Source: Microbacterium dauci
Lineage (GTDB): Bacteria > Actinomycetota > Actinomycetes > Actinomycetales > Microbacteriaceae
NCBI RefSeq assembly: GCF_030065535.1
Contig: NZ_JASJND010000006.1
Location: 62,001 to 126,000 of the forward strand
Length of the DNA stretch: 64,000 nucleotides
Direction: 5' to 3'
Shown in pieces: positions 42,942 to 52,318 of the stretch. Made by a program: the position numbers and the translations under genes. Positions within the stretch are counted from its first letter, which is position 1, and each line of letters opens with the position of its first letter. A model generated the notes under the pieces. The model ran no database searches and was not told the origin of the DNA. It saw only the letters and a program-made list of their open reading frames with translations.

Positions 42942-43646
42942 ATGTGCACCGTCATCGTCCACGTTCCCGCTGATCCCGAGGCGCCGATCCGCCTCTTGGC
43001 CGTCCGCGACGAGGATCCTGGCCGCGCGTGGGACCCGCTCGGTGCCTGGTGGCCCGCGACTCCCGATGTCGTCGGCGTGCGCGACACCCGCGCCGGCGGC
43101 GCCTGGCTCGCGGCCCATCCTGGTGCCGCGCGCCTCGCGGTGGTGCTGAACCGCGCGGACCTGCTGGACGACGCGGATGCCACGGGCTCCCGCGGCCACA
43201 TCGTGCTGAGCGCCGTCGCCGGGGAGGCACTGCCCGCGTCGCCGCCCGTGCACGGATTCAACCTCGTCGAGGTGACGCCGGGCCGTGCCCGCGTGTCGAT
43301 GTGGGACGGCTCGAGCGTGCGTTCGCTCGACCTGCCGCCGGGAACCCACATGATCGCGCACGATGACGTCGACGACTCGCAGACCGCCCGGATCGTGGCG
43401 TGGCGCAACGCGTTCGGCGAGCCCGGTGAGGGGGAGCGGTGGTGGGAGGGCTGGCTCGCGCAGCTCGCCGACACCGCCGAGCTCGAGCCGACCGACGACC
43501 GGGCGATCATTCGCGACAACCGTCCGTACGGCTACCCGACGCTGTCGCTGCTCGTGTGCGCGGCATCCGTCTCGGCAGACGGCGCGCAGGTCGTCTATGG
43601 CGAGCTCGACGAGCCCGGCCGCTGGAACACGCTCGACCTGCGCTGA
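42942..43646 (+). CDS. NRDE family (TANGO2-like) protein
   Basis: A 234-residue protein starting MCTVIVHV, with the family motif seen here as VRDED in place of NRDE and later VVLNR and FNLVEVTPG. After removal of Met the cysteine would be N-terminal, as in Ntn-type hydrolases; this is a family suggestion rather than proof. Role unknown; eukaryotic relatives are linked to lipid/CoA metabolism, and the gene is divergent from coaBC. Confidence 0.85.
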   Translation: MCTVIVHVPADPEAPIRLLAVRDEDPGRAWDPLGAWWPATPDVVGVRDTRAGGAWLAAHPGAARLAVVLNRADLLDDADATGSRGHIVLSAVAGEALPASPPVHGFNLVEVTPGRARVSMWDGSSVRSLDLPPGTHMIAHDDVDDSQTARIVAWRNAFGEPGEGERWWEGWLAQLADTAELEPTDDRAIIRDNRPYGYPTLSLLVCAASVSADGAQVVYGELDEPGRWNTLDLR

Positions 43647-43684
43647 GGCGTTCTCGCCGGCAGGGGCGTGTCGCCGGTCGCTGC

Positions 43685-43690
43685 TAGCGT
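43685..43690 (+). promoter_or_regulatory. leaderless-type -10 of YdeI-like gene
   Basis: TAGCGT ends 7 nt before the ATG at 43698. Confidence 0.48.
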
Positions 43691-43697
43691 CACGGAC

Positions 43698-44336
43698 ATG
43701 GCGGCATCCGATCCGGTCCCGGTGTTCTTCGCGTCAGCGGCCGAGTTCCGCGCGTGGCTCGAGGAGCACCACGAGACGGCGACCGAGATCTGGACCGGCT
43801 TCTACCTGAAGGGCGATCCGCGTCGCGGCCTGACGTGGGCGGATGCCGTGCCCGAAGCGCTCTGCTTCGGCTGGATCGATTCGGTGTCGCGGCCCGCCGG
43901 CGACGGCGCGCGGATGCAGCGGTGGACGCCTCGGAAGGCGGCATCCATCTGGAGCGCCGTAAACATCGCGCACGTGGAGCGATTGCAGGCGGCGGGGCTG
44001 ATGCGCCCGGCGGGCATCGCCGCGTTCGAGCGCCGCAGCGAGGACAAGTCGGGGATCTACTCGCACGAGCAACGCAACGAGCTCACGCCCGAGCAGGCGG
44101 CGGCGCTCGCGGCGAATCCCGCGGCGCAGGCGTTCTGGAATGCCGCGATCCCGTCGTACCGACGCGGCGTCGCGAACTGGCTGCAGAGCGCGAAGCGCGA
44201 GCAGACCCGTGCCGACCGCCTCGCCGCGACCGTCGCGGCGTGTGCCGCCGGCGAGCTCGTCTCGTTCCAGCAGTACGGCAAGGAGCCGGCCTGGCTCGTG
44301 CGCGCCGCGGCTGCGGCGGCGGCCGCGCGCGGCTGA
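43698..44336 (+). CDS. YdeI/OmpD-associated family protein
   Basis: A 212-residue cytoplasmic protein. FASAAEFRAWLEEHHETATEIWTGFY, then ALCFGWIDSVSRPAGDGARMQRWTPRKAASIWSAVN are the family hallmark, and a helical C-terminal part ends in an alanine run. Members have been linked to protection against peptides, but the biochemical activity is not known. Confidence 0.87.
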   Translation: MAASDPVPVFFASAAEFRAWLEEHHETATEIWTGFYLKGDPRRGLTWADAVPEALCFGWIDSVSRPAGDGARMQRWTPRKAASIWSAVNIAHVERLQAAGLMRPAGIAAFERRSEDKSGIYSHEQRNELTPEQAAALAANPAAQAFWNAAIPSYRRGVANWLQSAKREQTRADRLAATVAACAAGELVSFQQYGKEPAWLVRAAAAAAAARG

Positions 44337-44368
44337 GTGACCCTGCTGACAGTGTCTGAACCCCGGCG

Positions 44369-44374
44369 TACCGT
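44369..44374 (+). promoter_or_regulatory. leaderless-type -10 of DinB-like gene
   Basis: TACCGT ends 7 nt before the ATG at 44382. Confidence 0.48.
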
Positions 44375-44381
44375 CTCGCGC

Positions 44382-44960
44382 ATGAAGACCGACGAGCTGT
44401 TCCTCCAGGCGGATGCCGCGTTGCGCTCCGTCATCGACCGCATCGACCCGGCCGACCTGTCCAAGCCCGCGCCCCAGGAGTGGACGACGCGCGAGGACCC
44501 CACGTTCCGCGACATCGTGTTCGCCCATGCGTACGACGAGGCGTGGATCCCCGACGTCCTCGCTGGGAAGTCGACCGCAGACGGTGACCCGTATCTCGAG
44601 GCCGACCTCCTCGGCGCCGACCCGATCGCGTCGTACGACGCCATCAACGACACCGCGACCGCGGCAGTCCGCTCGGGCGAACGGTCGGAGGTGTTCCGCT
44701 TCCAGTACGGCGACTACTCCGCAGAAGAGGGCTTCGTGCACATGGCGACGTACCGCGCGTTCCAGGCGTGGCTCATCGCCAAGCACCTCGGCATCCCGTT
44801 CTCGCTCTCGCCCGAACTCATCGCGGGCCTGAACGAGCACGTCGTCCCGCACGCGGACGAGTGGCGCCAGTGGGGCGTGTTCCCGCCGGCGATCGACCCG
44901 CCTGCGGATGCCGACGACGAGACGCGGCTGCTGTGCGCCGTGGGGTACTGGGTGCCCTGA
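44382..44960 (+). CDS. DinB/maleylpyruvate isomerase-fold protein
   Basis: A 192-residue helical-bundle protein: MKTDELFLQADAALRSVIDRI, FRDIVFAHAYDEAWIPDVLAGK, and a C-terminal LNEHVVPHADEWRQWGVFPP. Histidines in these helices resemble the metal ligands of DinB-like mycothiol-dependent enzymes. The exact family is uncertain and the substrate unknown. Confidence 0.62.
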   Translation: MKTDELFLQADAALRSVIDRIDPADLSKPAPQEWTTREDPTFRDIVFAHAYDEAWIPDVLAGKSTADGDPYLEADLLGADPIASYDAINDTATAAVRSGERSEVFRFQYGDYSAEEGFVHMATYRAFQAWLIAKHLGIPFSLSPELIAGLNEHVVPHADEWRQWGVFPPAIDPPADADDETRLLCAVGYWVP

Positions 44961-44969
44961 TCGAAGCGG

Positions 44970-45113
44970 TCAGTCTTCGAACACCGCGATGATGTTGCCC
45001 GACGGGTCGGTGAACCATGCGATCGCCGGGCCCATGTCGCGCACGATCCCGCGCTCATCGTGCGCGAAGCCGTCGTAGCGCACTGTCTCGACGCCTTGGC
45101 TGAGGACTCCTTC
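44970..45113 (-). pseudogene. VOC-family (glyoxalase-like) C-terminal remnant
   Basis: Only the last 47 or so residues of a vicinal-oxygen-chelate protein remain: GVETVRYDGF, then GPAIAWFTDPSGNIIAVFED with the metal-ligand Glu. Full members have about 110-130 residues. The frame continues upstream without homology and without a plausible start or ribosome site. It is likely a deletion remnant, next to the pgi terminator. Confidence 0.68.
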
Positions 45114-45161
45114 GTCGAGTGATGTCCTCAGGTTCCTCCCGCTGAGCGCCCGTGTCGAGGG

Positions 45162-45191
45162 GGATGCCGCGCCATCACGTGCGCGGCATCC
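45162..45191 (-). terminator. terminator after pgi
   Basis: An 11-bp perfect stem GGATGCCGCGC / GCGCGGCATCC with an 8-nt loop, 8 nt after the pgi stop on the minus strand. It is made of two opposite copies of the GGATGCC heptamer. Confidence 0.65.
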
Positions 45192-45198
45192 ATCCGCC

Positions 45199-46881
45199 TC
45201 AGGCGCGGTGGTCGCGGTAGTACTCGAGCAGCGCCTTCGTCGAGGCATCCTGCGCCTCGAGGGCGGCGCTGTCGCCTTCGATCGCCGGGGCGATCTGCAG
45301 CGCGAGCTGCTTGCCGAGCTCGACACCCCACTGGTCGAACGAGTTGATGCCCCAGATGACGCCCTGCGTGAACGTGATGTGCTCGTACAGCGCGACGAGC
45401 TGCCCCAGCACCGACGGCGTGAGCGACGGCGCGAAGATCGACGTCGTCGGCTTGTTGCCCGCGAACGTACGCGCCGCGACGAGCGCGCCGGTGGTGCCCT
45501 CGGCCTCGACCTCTTCGGCCGTCTTGCCGAACGCGAGCGCCTTCGTCTGGGCGAGGAAGTTCGCCAGGAACAGTCCGTGCACGTCGCGACCGCCGTCGGC
45601 GAGCGGGTAGGCGGGGTTCGCGAACGCGATGAAGTCAGCCGGGATCAGCCGCGTGCCCTGGTGGATCAGCTGGTAGAACGCGTGCTGGCCGTTGGTGCCG
45701 GGCTCGCCCCAGAACACCTCGCCGGTGTCGCTCGTGACGGGCGTGCCGTCCCACCGCACCGACTTGCCGTTCGACTCCATCGTCAGCTGCTGCAGGTACG
45801 CCGCGAACCGGCTCAGCTGCTGCGCGTAGGGGAGCACGGCGTGCGACTGCGCGCCGAGGAAGTTCGTGTACCAGACGTTGAGCAGGCCCATGAGGACGGG
45901 CACGTTCTGCGCCAGCGGCGTCGTGCGCACGTGCTCGTCGACGGCGTGGAACCCGGAGAGCAGCTCGCGGAACGTGTCGGCGCCGAACTCGATGACGAGC
46001 GACAGGCCGATCGCGGAGTCGACCGAGTAGCGGCCGCCGACCCAGTCCCAGAACCCGAACGCGTTGGTCGGGTCGATGCCGAAGTCGGCCACCTTGTCGA
46101 GCGCCGTCGACACAGCGACGAAGTGGTGCGCGACCGCGTCCTTCTTCTGCTCGTCGCTGCCGTCGATCGCGCCGGATGCCGCGAGCCCTTCCCACAGCCA
46201 GTCGCGGGCGAGCCGCGCGTTGGTGAGGGTCTCGAGCGTCGTGAACGTCTTCGAGGCGACGATGAACAGCGTCGTCTCGGGGTCGAGGTCCTTCGTCTTC
46301 GACGCGATGTCGAACGGGTCGATGTTCGACACGAAGCGCGCCGAGATCCCGGCATCCGCGTACGGCTCGAGTGCAGCCGAGATCATCACGGGGCCGAGGT
46401 CGGAGCCGCCGATGCCGATGTTGACGACGGTCTTGACCCTCTTGCCGGTGATGCCGGTCCACTCGCCCGAGCGCACCCGGCCGCCGAACTCGGCGAGGGC
46501 ATCGAGCACCTCGTGGACGTCGGTGTCGATGTCCTGCCCGTCGACGGTGAGGCTCGGCAGCGCGCCCTTCGGGCGGCGGAGCGCGGTGTGGAGGACGGCG
46601 CGGTCCTCGGTGGTGTTGATGTGCTCGCCGGCGAGCATCGCCGCGTAGCGTTCGGCGACGCCGGTCTGCTCGGCGAGGCGCACGAGCGCGGCGACGATCT
46701 CGTCGGTGACCAGGTTCTTCGACAGGTCGACGTGCAGATCGGCGACGTCGAGCGTCAGGCGGTCGACGCGACCCGGGTCGGCCGCGAACCAGCCGCGCAG
46801 GTCGGGCGTGAACCCGCCCTTCAGCGCTTCGAGCTCGGTCCAGGCGGCGGTGGTGGTGGCGTCGATCGGTGCGTTGGTCAC
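45199..46881 (-). CDS. pgi: glucose-6-phosphate isomerase
   Basis: A 560-residue glycolytic enzyme converting glucose-6-phosphate to fructose-6-phosphate. [36 protein letters not shown], and the C-terminal [24 protein letters not shown] signature with the catalytic Lys are all present. GTG 46881 was chosen because TAGCGT lies 7 nt upstream and it gives the family N-terminus ([13 protein letters not shown]); an ATG further upstream would read through the promoter. Confidence 0.96.
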   Translation of the reverse strand: MTNAPIDATTTAAWTELEALKGGFTPDLRGWFAADPGRVDRLTLDVADLHVDLSKNLVTDEIVAALVRLAEQTGVAERYAAMLAGEHINTTEDRAVLHTALRRPKGALPSLTVDGQDIDTDVHEVLDALAEFGGRVRSGEWTGITGKRVKTVVNIGIGGSDLGPVMISAALEPYADAGISARFVSNIDPFDIASKTKDLDPETTLFIVASKTFTTLETLTNARLARDWLWEGLAASGAIDGSDEQKKDAVAHHFVAVSTALDKVADFGIDPTNAFGFWDWVGGRYSVDSAIGLSLVIEFGADTFRELLSGFHAVDEHVRTTPLAQNVPVLMGLLNVWYTNFLGAQSHAVLPYAQQLSRFAAYLQQLTMESNGKSVRWDGTPVTSDTGEVFWGEPGTNGQHAFYQLIHQGTRLIPADFIAFANPAYPLADGGRDVHGLFLANFLAQTKALAFGKTAEEVEAEGTTGALVAARTFAGNKPTTSIFAPSLTPSVLGQLVALYEHITFTQGVIWGINSFDQWGVELGKQLALQIAPAIEGDSAALEAQDASTKALLEYYRDHRA

Positions 46882-46888
46882 GAGGTCA

Positions 46889-46894
46889 ACGCTA
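46889..46894 (-). promoter_or_regulatory. leaderless-type -10 of pgi
   Basis: TAGCGT on the minus strand, 7 nt before the GTG at 46881. It supports the GTG start. Confidence 0.5.
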
Positions 46895-46948
46895 CTGGTG
46901 AGCGGATGCCACGTGCGGCCATGGCCGGACACATGACGCGACACGTAA

Positions 46949-46977
46949 TGAAAATCGTTCTCAATAACGTGTAGGGT
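46949..46977 (+). promoter_or_regulatory. Zur-type box and promoter of zinc lipoprotein operon
   Basis: TGAAAATCGTTCTCA (46949-46963) is an imperfect palindrome close to the actinobacterial Zur consensus TGAAAATGATTTTCA. It covers the -35 position of a promoter whose -10 is TAGGGT (46972-46977), 8 nt before the GTG at 46986. Repression in zinc-replete cells is expected. Confidence 0.68.
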
Positions 46978-46985
46978 CGTGGCTC

Positions 46986-48200
46986 GTGACCCGATCCAGC
47001 CGACGAAACCGACCCAGCCCGCACCGCCGTTCCACGACGGCAGTCGCCGCGCTCGCGCTGTTCGCGCTCACCGGGTGCCAGTCGGTCGAACCGGCACCGG
47101 TCGCCGACTCGTCGCCGTCGGCGGACGTGCCGACCGCGAAACGCGAGATCGATGCGCCCGCCCGCCACTTGACGACACTCGACGCGGACGGCGGCATCCA
47201 CCACCTCGATCAGCACACCGGGCTGAACCGTGCACTCGGGGCGATCGAACCCGCCGAGACCCTCGCCACCGAAGGTCGATACCTGTACGCCTCGCGACCC
47301 GGCTCGGTCTCCATCGTCGACAGCGGCGCATGGACGTGGAGCCACGGCGACCACTTCCACTACTACGAGGCGCCGGCGGTCGCGCTCGGCGAGCTCACTG
47401 GCGAGGGTGCACCCGTCGTCGTGGCGAACGACCACGCCGCCGGCGTATTCTTCGACGGCGGCGAAGCCGTGCTGCTCGATGCCGCGGCGCTCGCCGATGG
47501 CGAGCGCGTCGAACGGTTCCGCCTCGACGTCGAGCCGCACGCCGGCATGGTCGTGCCGCTGCGCTCGGGCGCCCTCGTCACCGACCCGAGGGCCGGTGGG
47601 CTCCGTCACGTCGGCGCCACCGGCGAGACGCGCGCCGAGGTCGAGTGCGCCGAGCCCGCCGGTGCGATCGCCACCGCCGTCGGCGTCGTCGTGGGGTGCG
47701 CCGACGGTGCCGTGCTGGCCGTGACGGGTGCCGGCGCCACGACGTTCGAGCGCATCCCGTACCCGGACGAGGTCACCGAACGCGCGCGCACCTTCGAAGC
47801 GCGCGAGGGTCGTCCCACCGTCGCCGGGCTGACCGGTGACGAGACGTTCTGGCTCCTCGACACCCGCGAACGCAGCTGGACCAGCGTCGACGCCGGGTTC
47901 GCACCCGTCCTCGTGACCGCGGTCGACGACACCGATGAGACGGTCGTCGCGCTCGCACCCGACGGCAGTGTCGTCTGCCTCGACGCAGACGGCCTGCGCT
48001 GGCAGACCGGGCCGCTCGTCGCGGCATCCCTCGCGGACGAGGCGCTCGCGACGGGCATCGAGCTCGTCGTGGACGCCGACGTCGCGGCGCTCAACGATCC
48101 CGCCGGCCGCCGACTCATTGAGCTCGACCTCGACACCGGCGACGTCTCGTCGACGTCGACCGATCACCTCCCGTTGCTCCTCGCGGGCACGGGCCGCTGA
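46986..48200 (+). CDS. AztD-like zinc lipoprotein
   Basis: A 404-residue exported lipoprotein. A basic N-terminus and hydrophobic stretch end in the lipobox LTGC (C31), and the mature part is a beta-propeller with repeated D/G-rich blades. HGDHFHYY (residues 120-127) is a probable zinc site, and further histidines occur at 72-73 and 77. It resembles AztD zinc chaperones, which pass zinc to an ABC importer's binding protein, but is more divergent than its neighbour. It starts at GTG, probably leaderless, under the Zur-like box. No importer gene lies nearby. Confidence 0.68.
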   Translation: MTRSSRRNRPSPHRRSTTAVAALALFALTGCQSVEPAPVADSSPSADVPTAKREIDAPARHLTTLDADGGIHHLDQHTGLNRALGAIEPAETLATEGRYLYASRPGSVSIVDSGAWTWSHGDHFHYYEAPAVALGELTGEGAPVVVANDHAAGVFFDGGEAVLLDAAALADGERVERFRLDVEPHAGMVVPLRSGALVTDPRAGGLRHVGATGETRAEVECAEPAGAIATAVGVVVGCADGAVLAVTGAGATTFERIPYPDEVTERARTFEAREGRPTVAGLTGDETFWLLDTRERSWTSVDAGFAPVLVTAVDDTDETVVALAPDGSVVCLDADGLRWQTGPLVAASLADEALATGIELVVDADVAALNDPAGRRLIELDLDTGDVSSTSTDHLPLLLAGTGR

Positions 48201-48220
48201 CCCCTCCTGAAAGGAAACCC

Positions 48221-49393
48221 ATGAAGAAATCCCTGCACCTCGGTGCGCTCGCCGGCGTCGCCGCGCTGATGCTCACCGGATGCCAGTCCGCCGGCGAACC
48301 GGCATCCGCACCGTCGCCCGAGGCCGAGCCCGCCGGTTCGTCCCGGGTCGTGATCGGCTCAGAAGGCGGTGTGGCCGTCCTCGACGCCACCACGCTCGAG
48401 GTGCTCGACACGTTCGACACCGAGGCCTTCGTCCGCCTCAACCCCGCGGGCGATGGCCGCCACGCCGTCGTGACGACGTCGGAGGGGTTCCAGTTCCTCG
48501 ATGTGCAAGACCCCGAGCTGACCGACCTCGTCGTCCCCGCTGCCGCGGCCGGACACGTCGTGGCACACGCGGGGCTCACCGTGCTCTACGACGACGCGAC
48601 GAGCGACACCACGATCTTCGACTCCGCTGAGCTCGCCGCGCGGGGCGACTCGTTGCCCGAGCCCGAGGTGATCGACGGCGTCACTGCACACCACGGCGTC
48701 TCGGTCGTCCTCGAGGACGGCTCGCTGCTGACCACGGTCGGCGACGAGTCGGGTCGGTCGGGTGTGCGCCAGACCGATGCCGCAGGCGACGAGCTCGCCG
48801 TGAACACCGACTGCCCCGGCGTGCACGGCGAGGGCACGGCCGAAGGCGAGACGGTCGTCTTCGGCTGCGAGAACGGCGCGCTCGTCTTCCAGGACGGCGC
48901 ATTCACGAAGCTCACCTCGCCGGACGAGTACGGCCGCATCGGCAACGCCTACGTCTCCGAGACGAGCCCCCTCGTCGTCATGGACTACAAGGACGACCCC
49001 GACGCCGAGGGCTACCTGCTCCACGCCATCGCCCTCGTCGACACCGCCGTGAAGACCCTCGAGAAGGTCGAGCTGCCCGACGGCGTCGAGTACACCTACC
49101 GCGGTGTCGGCCGTGGGCCCGCCGGTGAGGCCGTCATGATCGCGACCGACGGCAACCTGCACACGATCGACCCGGCGACCGGTGAGATCACCGACTCGCT
49201 CCAGGTCGTCGACCCGTGGGAGGGCCCGACCGAGTGGCAGGACCCGCACCCCGCCGTGAAGGTCTTCGGCGACATCGCCTACGTGACCGACCCGGCCGAC
49301 AGCGAACTCGTCGCCGTCGACCTCACCACCGGCGAGATCGTCGGGGCCGTGCAGCTCGACGAGGTGCCGAACGAGATCGCCGTCGTGGGCTGA
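48221..49393 (+). CDS. aztD: zinc metallochaperone AztD
   Basis: A 390-residue lipoprotein: signal with lipobox LTGC (C21) and a propeller domain with blades such as GGVAVLDATTLEVLDTF and LHTIDPATGEITDSL. VTAHHGVSVVLEDGS and TDCPGVHGEG match AztD-type proteins, extracytoplasmic zinc chaperones with a disulfide-prone cysteine pair. The ATG at 48221 has an AAAGGAA ribosome site and lies 20 nt after the paralogous gene, so both are one Zur-controlled operon. Confidence 0.75.
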   Translation: MKKSLHLGALAGVAALMLTGCQSAGEPASAPSPEAEPAGSSRVVIGSEGGVAVLDATTLEVLDTFDTEAFVRLNPAGDGRHAVVTTSEGFQFLDVQDPELTDLVVPAAAAGHVVAHAGLTVLYDDATSDTTIFDSAELAARGDSLPEPEVIDGVTAHHGVSVVLEDGSLLTTVGDESGRSGVRQTDAAGDELAVNTDCPGVHGEGTAEGETVVFGCENGALVFQDGAFTKLTSPDEYGRIGNAYVSETSPLVVMDYKDDPDAEGYLLHAIALVDTAVKTLEKVELPDGVEYTYRGVGRGPAGEAVMIATDGNLHTIDPATGEITDSLQVVDPWEGPTEWQDPHPAVKVFGDIAYVTDPADSELVAVDLTTGEIVGAVQLDEVPNEIAVVG

Positions 49394-49421
49394 GCCGCGG
49401 CATCCACGCATCGAACCGACA

Positions 49422-49458
49422 CGAATGGTCGCTTCCCCTCGCGGGAGGCGACCATTCG
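49422..49458. terminator. terminator between aztD and DUF4097 gene
   Basis: A 16-bp stem CGAATGGTCGCTTCCC / GGGAGGCGACCATTCG with one G-T pair and a 5-nt loop, between convergent genes. Confidence 0.85.
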
Positions 49459-49485
49459 CGTCGCCTCGAGGTGCGCGCGCCGGGG

Positions 49486-50337
49486 TCAGCGCGCGGGTCG
49501 CAGGGTGACGCCGCCGGCCGAGACCTGGACGTCGATGGTGGATGCCGCGCCGCTCGCCGTCCGCAGTTCATTGTCGAAGCCGCCCGCCGATACCTCGGAG
49601 GTGACGTCGTAGGTCCCGTCGGGGAGTGTCGCGTCGAGCGATCCCGCGCTGACATCGATCCGGAGATCGCTCGGCGCATCGCCCGAGAAGTCGGCAAAGA
49701 TGTCGCCCGCGCCGATCTGGAGGTCACCCTCCTGGACGTCCGCGAGGTCGACGTCCGCCCGGCCCGCGCTCACATCGACGGTCAGGTACGTCGCCGATCC
49801 CGTAACGGTCGCGTCGCCCGCGCCGACGTGCACCTGCAGGTCGCTGTACTCGCCGTCGGCGGAGAGCGAACCTGCCGACACTTCGAAGTGCGCGTCGAGC
49901 GGCGTGGTCGCGTATCGCTCGGGGAGGGTGAGCGTCGCGCGGTCGGCGTCGATGTCGAAGCCCCGCCAGCCCGCCCACCAGGGCGTACCGTTCTCGACGC
50001 GCAGCTCGCCGCCGCTGCGGCTCAGCCGCCAGCCGCGGTCGCCGCGGTCGGCGTCGAGTCGAGCCTCCTCGACGTCGGCGTAGACGATGGTGAGGTCACC
50101 CGCCGAGACGTCGACGCTGAGCATCTCGATGCCCGTGGCATCCGCTGTCCGCGCACCGGGGCGATCGCCTGCGAACCATAGTGCGGACGCGACGCTCGAG
50201 AGCACGGCACCGAGGACGACTGCCGATCCGACGACGATCGCGATAATCGCGACGGCGCGCGACGAGGAGCGCGGCGGGGGAGCGACGGGCGGGGTTGCCC
50301 CCGGAGCCGCGGCAGGGGGCTGGAGGTCGGTGGTCAT
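49486..50337 (-). CDS. DUF4097 membrane-anchored protein
   Basis: A 283-residue protein with a Pro-rich N-terminus (about 1-27), a membrane helix (about 28-55) and an extracellular beta-helix-like domain of DUF4097 type made of repeats containing DVSAG or GAGD (for example LSVDVSAGDLTIVYADV). Such proteins often form cell-envelope stress output with LuxR-type two-component systems. Its ATG overlaps the stop of the response regulator gene (ATGA), so the three genes form an operon. Confidence 0.85.
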   Translation of the reverse strand: MTTDLQPPAAAPGATPPVAPPPRSSSRAVAIIAIVVGSAVVLGAVLSSVASALWFAGDRPGARTADATGIEMLSVDVSAGDLTIVYADVEEARLDADRGDRGWRLSRSGGELRVENGTPWWAGWRGFDIDADRATLTLPERYATTPLDAHFEVSAGSLSADGEYSDLQVHVGAGDATVTGSATYLTVDVSAGRADVDLADVQEGDLQIGAGDIFADFSGDAPSDLRIDVSAGSLDATLPDGTYDVTSEVSAGGFDNELRTASGAASTIDVQVSAGGVTLRPAR

Positions 50338-51011
50338 CGGTCTGCTCCGTTCGTCGCGGCGTCGCCGCCGTGCTCGAGGTGGACCAGGGCGGCGAGCACC
50401 CGGCGGTTGCCGTGCTCGTCCTGCTCGAGGTCGAGTTTCTGGAAGAGGGAGGTGATGTGCTTCTCGACGCTCGCCTCAGAGACGAAGAGCGCCGCGGCGA
50501 TCGCTTGGTTGCTCTTGCCCTCGGCGATGAGCGCCAGCACCGAGCGCTCGCGGTCGGTGAGGCGTGCCATCCGCTCGTCGCGGGCGCGGCGAGTTAACAG
50601 CTGCGCCACCACCTCGGGGTCGAGCACGGTCGCGCCGGCGGCGATGCGGTCGACCTGGTCGAGAAAGTCGCGCACGTCGGCGACCCGATCCTTCAGCAGG
50701 TACCCGAGGGCGGCGTTCTGTCCGGTGATGAGCTCGCTCGCGTACCGCTCCTCGACGTACTGGCTCAGCACCAGGACGGGGAGGGACGGATGCTGCGTGC
50801 GCAGCGCGAGCGCCGCCCGGATGCCCTCGTCGGTGTAGGTCGGCGGCAGCCGCACGTCGAGGATGCAGAGCTCCGGCGCGGTCTCGACGACCGCATCGCT
50901 GAGCCCGCGGGCGTCGGGGAGCGCTGCGACCACGGCGTGGCCAGCGTCCTCGAGCACCCGCACGAGGCCTTCGCGCAGCAGGGTCGAGTCTTCGCAGATC
51001 AGGATGCGCAC
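50334..51011 (-). CDS. LuxR/NarL-type response regulator
   Basis: A 225-residue two-component regulator. The receiver domain has E7/D8, the phosphorylated Asp D52 in CILDVRLPP and the Lys in YLLKDRV. The C-terminal LuxR helix-turn-helix is LTDRERSVLALIAEGKSNQAIAAALFVSEASVEKHI. It starts at a GTG inside the end of the kinase gene (13-bp overlap). Confidence 0.94.
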   Translation of the reverse strand: MRILICEDSTLLREGLVRVLEDAGHAVVAALPDARGLSDAVVETAPELCILDVRLPPTYTDEGIRAALALRTQHPSLPVLVLSQYVEERYASELITGQNAALGYLLKDRVADVRDFLDQVDRIAAGATVLDPEVVAQLLTRRARDERMARLTDRERSVLALIAEGKSNQAIAAALFVSEASVEKHITSLFQKLDLEQDEHGNRRVLAALVHLEHGGDAATNGADR

Positions 51012-52255
51012 GGGACGCTCACCTCCAGGGCGGTCGGGCCGCCGACGGGGCTGTCGAGGCGGGAGGTCCCGCCGGCCGCAGCCACGCGGTTCACGATGCC
51101 GTCGAGTCCGCCACCCGGCGTGACGGTCGCTCCGCCGATGCCGTTGTCCTCGACGCGGGCCCAGAGCGACCCGTCGCGGCTCCGCACGACGACGCGAACT
51201 TCGGTCGCTCGAGCATGCTTGGCGGCGTTGGTGAGTGATTCGGCGATGACGAAGTAGACCGCGGCTTCGGCGGTGCTGCTGCAGCGCCCGTCGACGCGGA
51301 CGTCGAGCGCGACGGGCACATGCGACCTGGCGGCGAGGGCCGAGAGGGCGGCATCCAATCCCCGATCATCGAGGACGGACGCGTGGATGCCGCGGGCGAG
51401 CTGTCGCAGCTCGGTGATGGCGGCTTTCGTCGAGGTGTGCGCTTCGTCGATGAGCGCCTTCGCGGCGGCAGGGTCGTTGTCGATCTTCTGCTGGGCGAGG
51501 CCGAGCGTCATGCCGACCGACACGAGGCGCGGCTGGACGCCGTCGTGGAGGTCGCGTTCGATGCGGGTGCGCTCCACCTCGCTGGCACGGACGGCACCGG
51601 CGCGCTGCGCACCCGCGGTGCGGGCCTGCTCTGCGAGGAGCGCCTCACGCGAGGGGACGAGCACGGCGCGGGTGACGACGCCGTCGAGGAGTGCGACGCC
51701 GAAGAGCAGGCCGAGGCACAGAAGGGCCCCGACGATGCCGCTGACCACGATCCAGCCGTCGGCGATCGCGAGGTCGGTGAACGGGACTCGGCCGAAGCCA
51801 CCGCCGGTGAGCGGCGAGAAGGCGAGTTGGATGCCGCCGATCAGGCCCCAGACCGCGCCGATGACGAGCCAGCCGAGGATCACCGCGACGACGGCGCTGC
51901 CGAGGCCGCGCCACATGGCGCCGTCGGTGCACTGCGCCCACAGGGTGCGGAAGAAGCCGCCGAAGCCGGGCTGTCCGCTCGTGCGCGGTCGCAGCTGCGG
52001 CAGCCCGTAGCGGTAGAGGCCGTCGACGCGCTCGTACTCGACCCATGCGGCGGCCCACGCGATGTACAGCGCGGCGATGAGCAGCAGCAGCCCGAAGCCG
52101 AGGAAAAGGAGGGTGCCGATGCCGGCGGAGATCAGGGTGGTGATCACGGTGATCACCGCGGTGCCCGCGAGGGCGATCGCGACCAGCTGCGCGAGTGCGC
52201 CGAGCCGGACGAGCAGCCGGTGGCGCCGCACGAGCGGGGTGGGTTCGGAAGTCAT
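50999..52255 (-). CDS. NarL-type sensor histidine kinase
   Basis: A 418-residue membrane kinase with four or five helices (about 20-70, 118-145, 168-195), HisKA_3 phosphoacceptor H237 in ERDLHDGVQPRL and an ATPase domain with NAAKHA and DNGIGG. It phosphorylates the adjacent regulator. There is no clear extracellular sensor domain, as in envelope-stress kinases of the LiaS type. ATG 52255 has TACGTT 6 nt upstream. Confidence 0.92.
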   Translation of the reverse strand: MTSEPTPLVRRHRLLVRLGALAQLVAIALAGTAVITVITTLISAGIGTLLFLGFGLLLLIAALYIAWAAAWVEYERVDGLYRYGLPQLRPRTSGQPGFGGFFRTLWAQCTDGAMWRGLGSAVVAVILGWLVIGAVWGLIGGIQLAFSPLTGGGFGRVPFTDLAIADGWIVVSGIVGALLCLGLLFGVALLDGVVTRAVLVPSREALLAEQARTAGAQRAGAVRASEVERTRIERDLHDGVQPRLVSVGMTLGLAQQKIDNDPAAAKALIDEAHTSTKAAITELRQLARGIHASVLDDRGLDAALSALAARSHVPVALDVRVDGRCSSTAEAAVYFVIAESLTNAAKHARATEVRVVVRSRDGSLWARVEDNGIGGATVTPGGGLDGIVNRVAAAGGTSRLDSPVGGPTALEVSVPCAS

Positions 52256-52261
52256 GACACC

Positions 52262-52267
52262 AACGTA
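52262..52267 (-). promoter_or_regulatory. leaderless-type -10 of kinase operon
   Basis: TACGTT on the minus strand, 6 nt before the ATG at 52255. Confidence 0.5.
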
Positions 52268-52318
52268 GGGCGGCGTCACGGGCGCCACATCGGGGCCGAC
52301 CGGAGACCTCGCTTCGGG

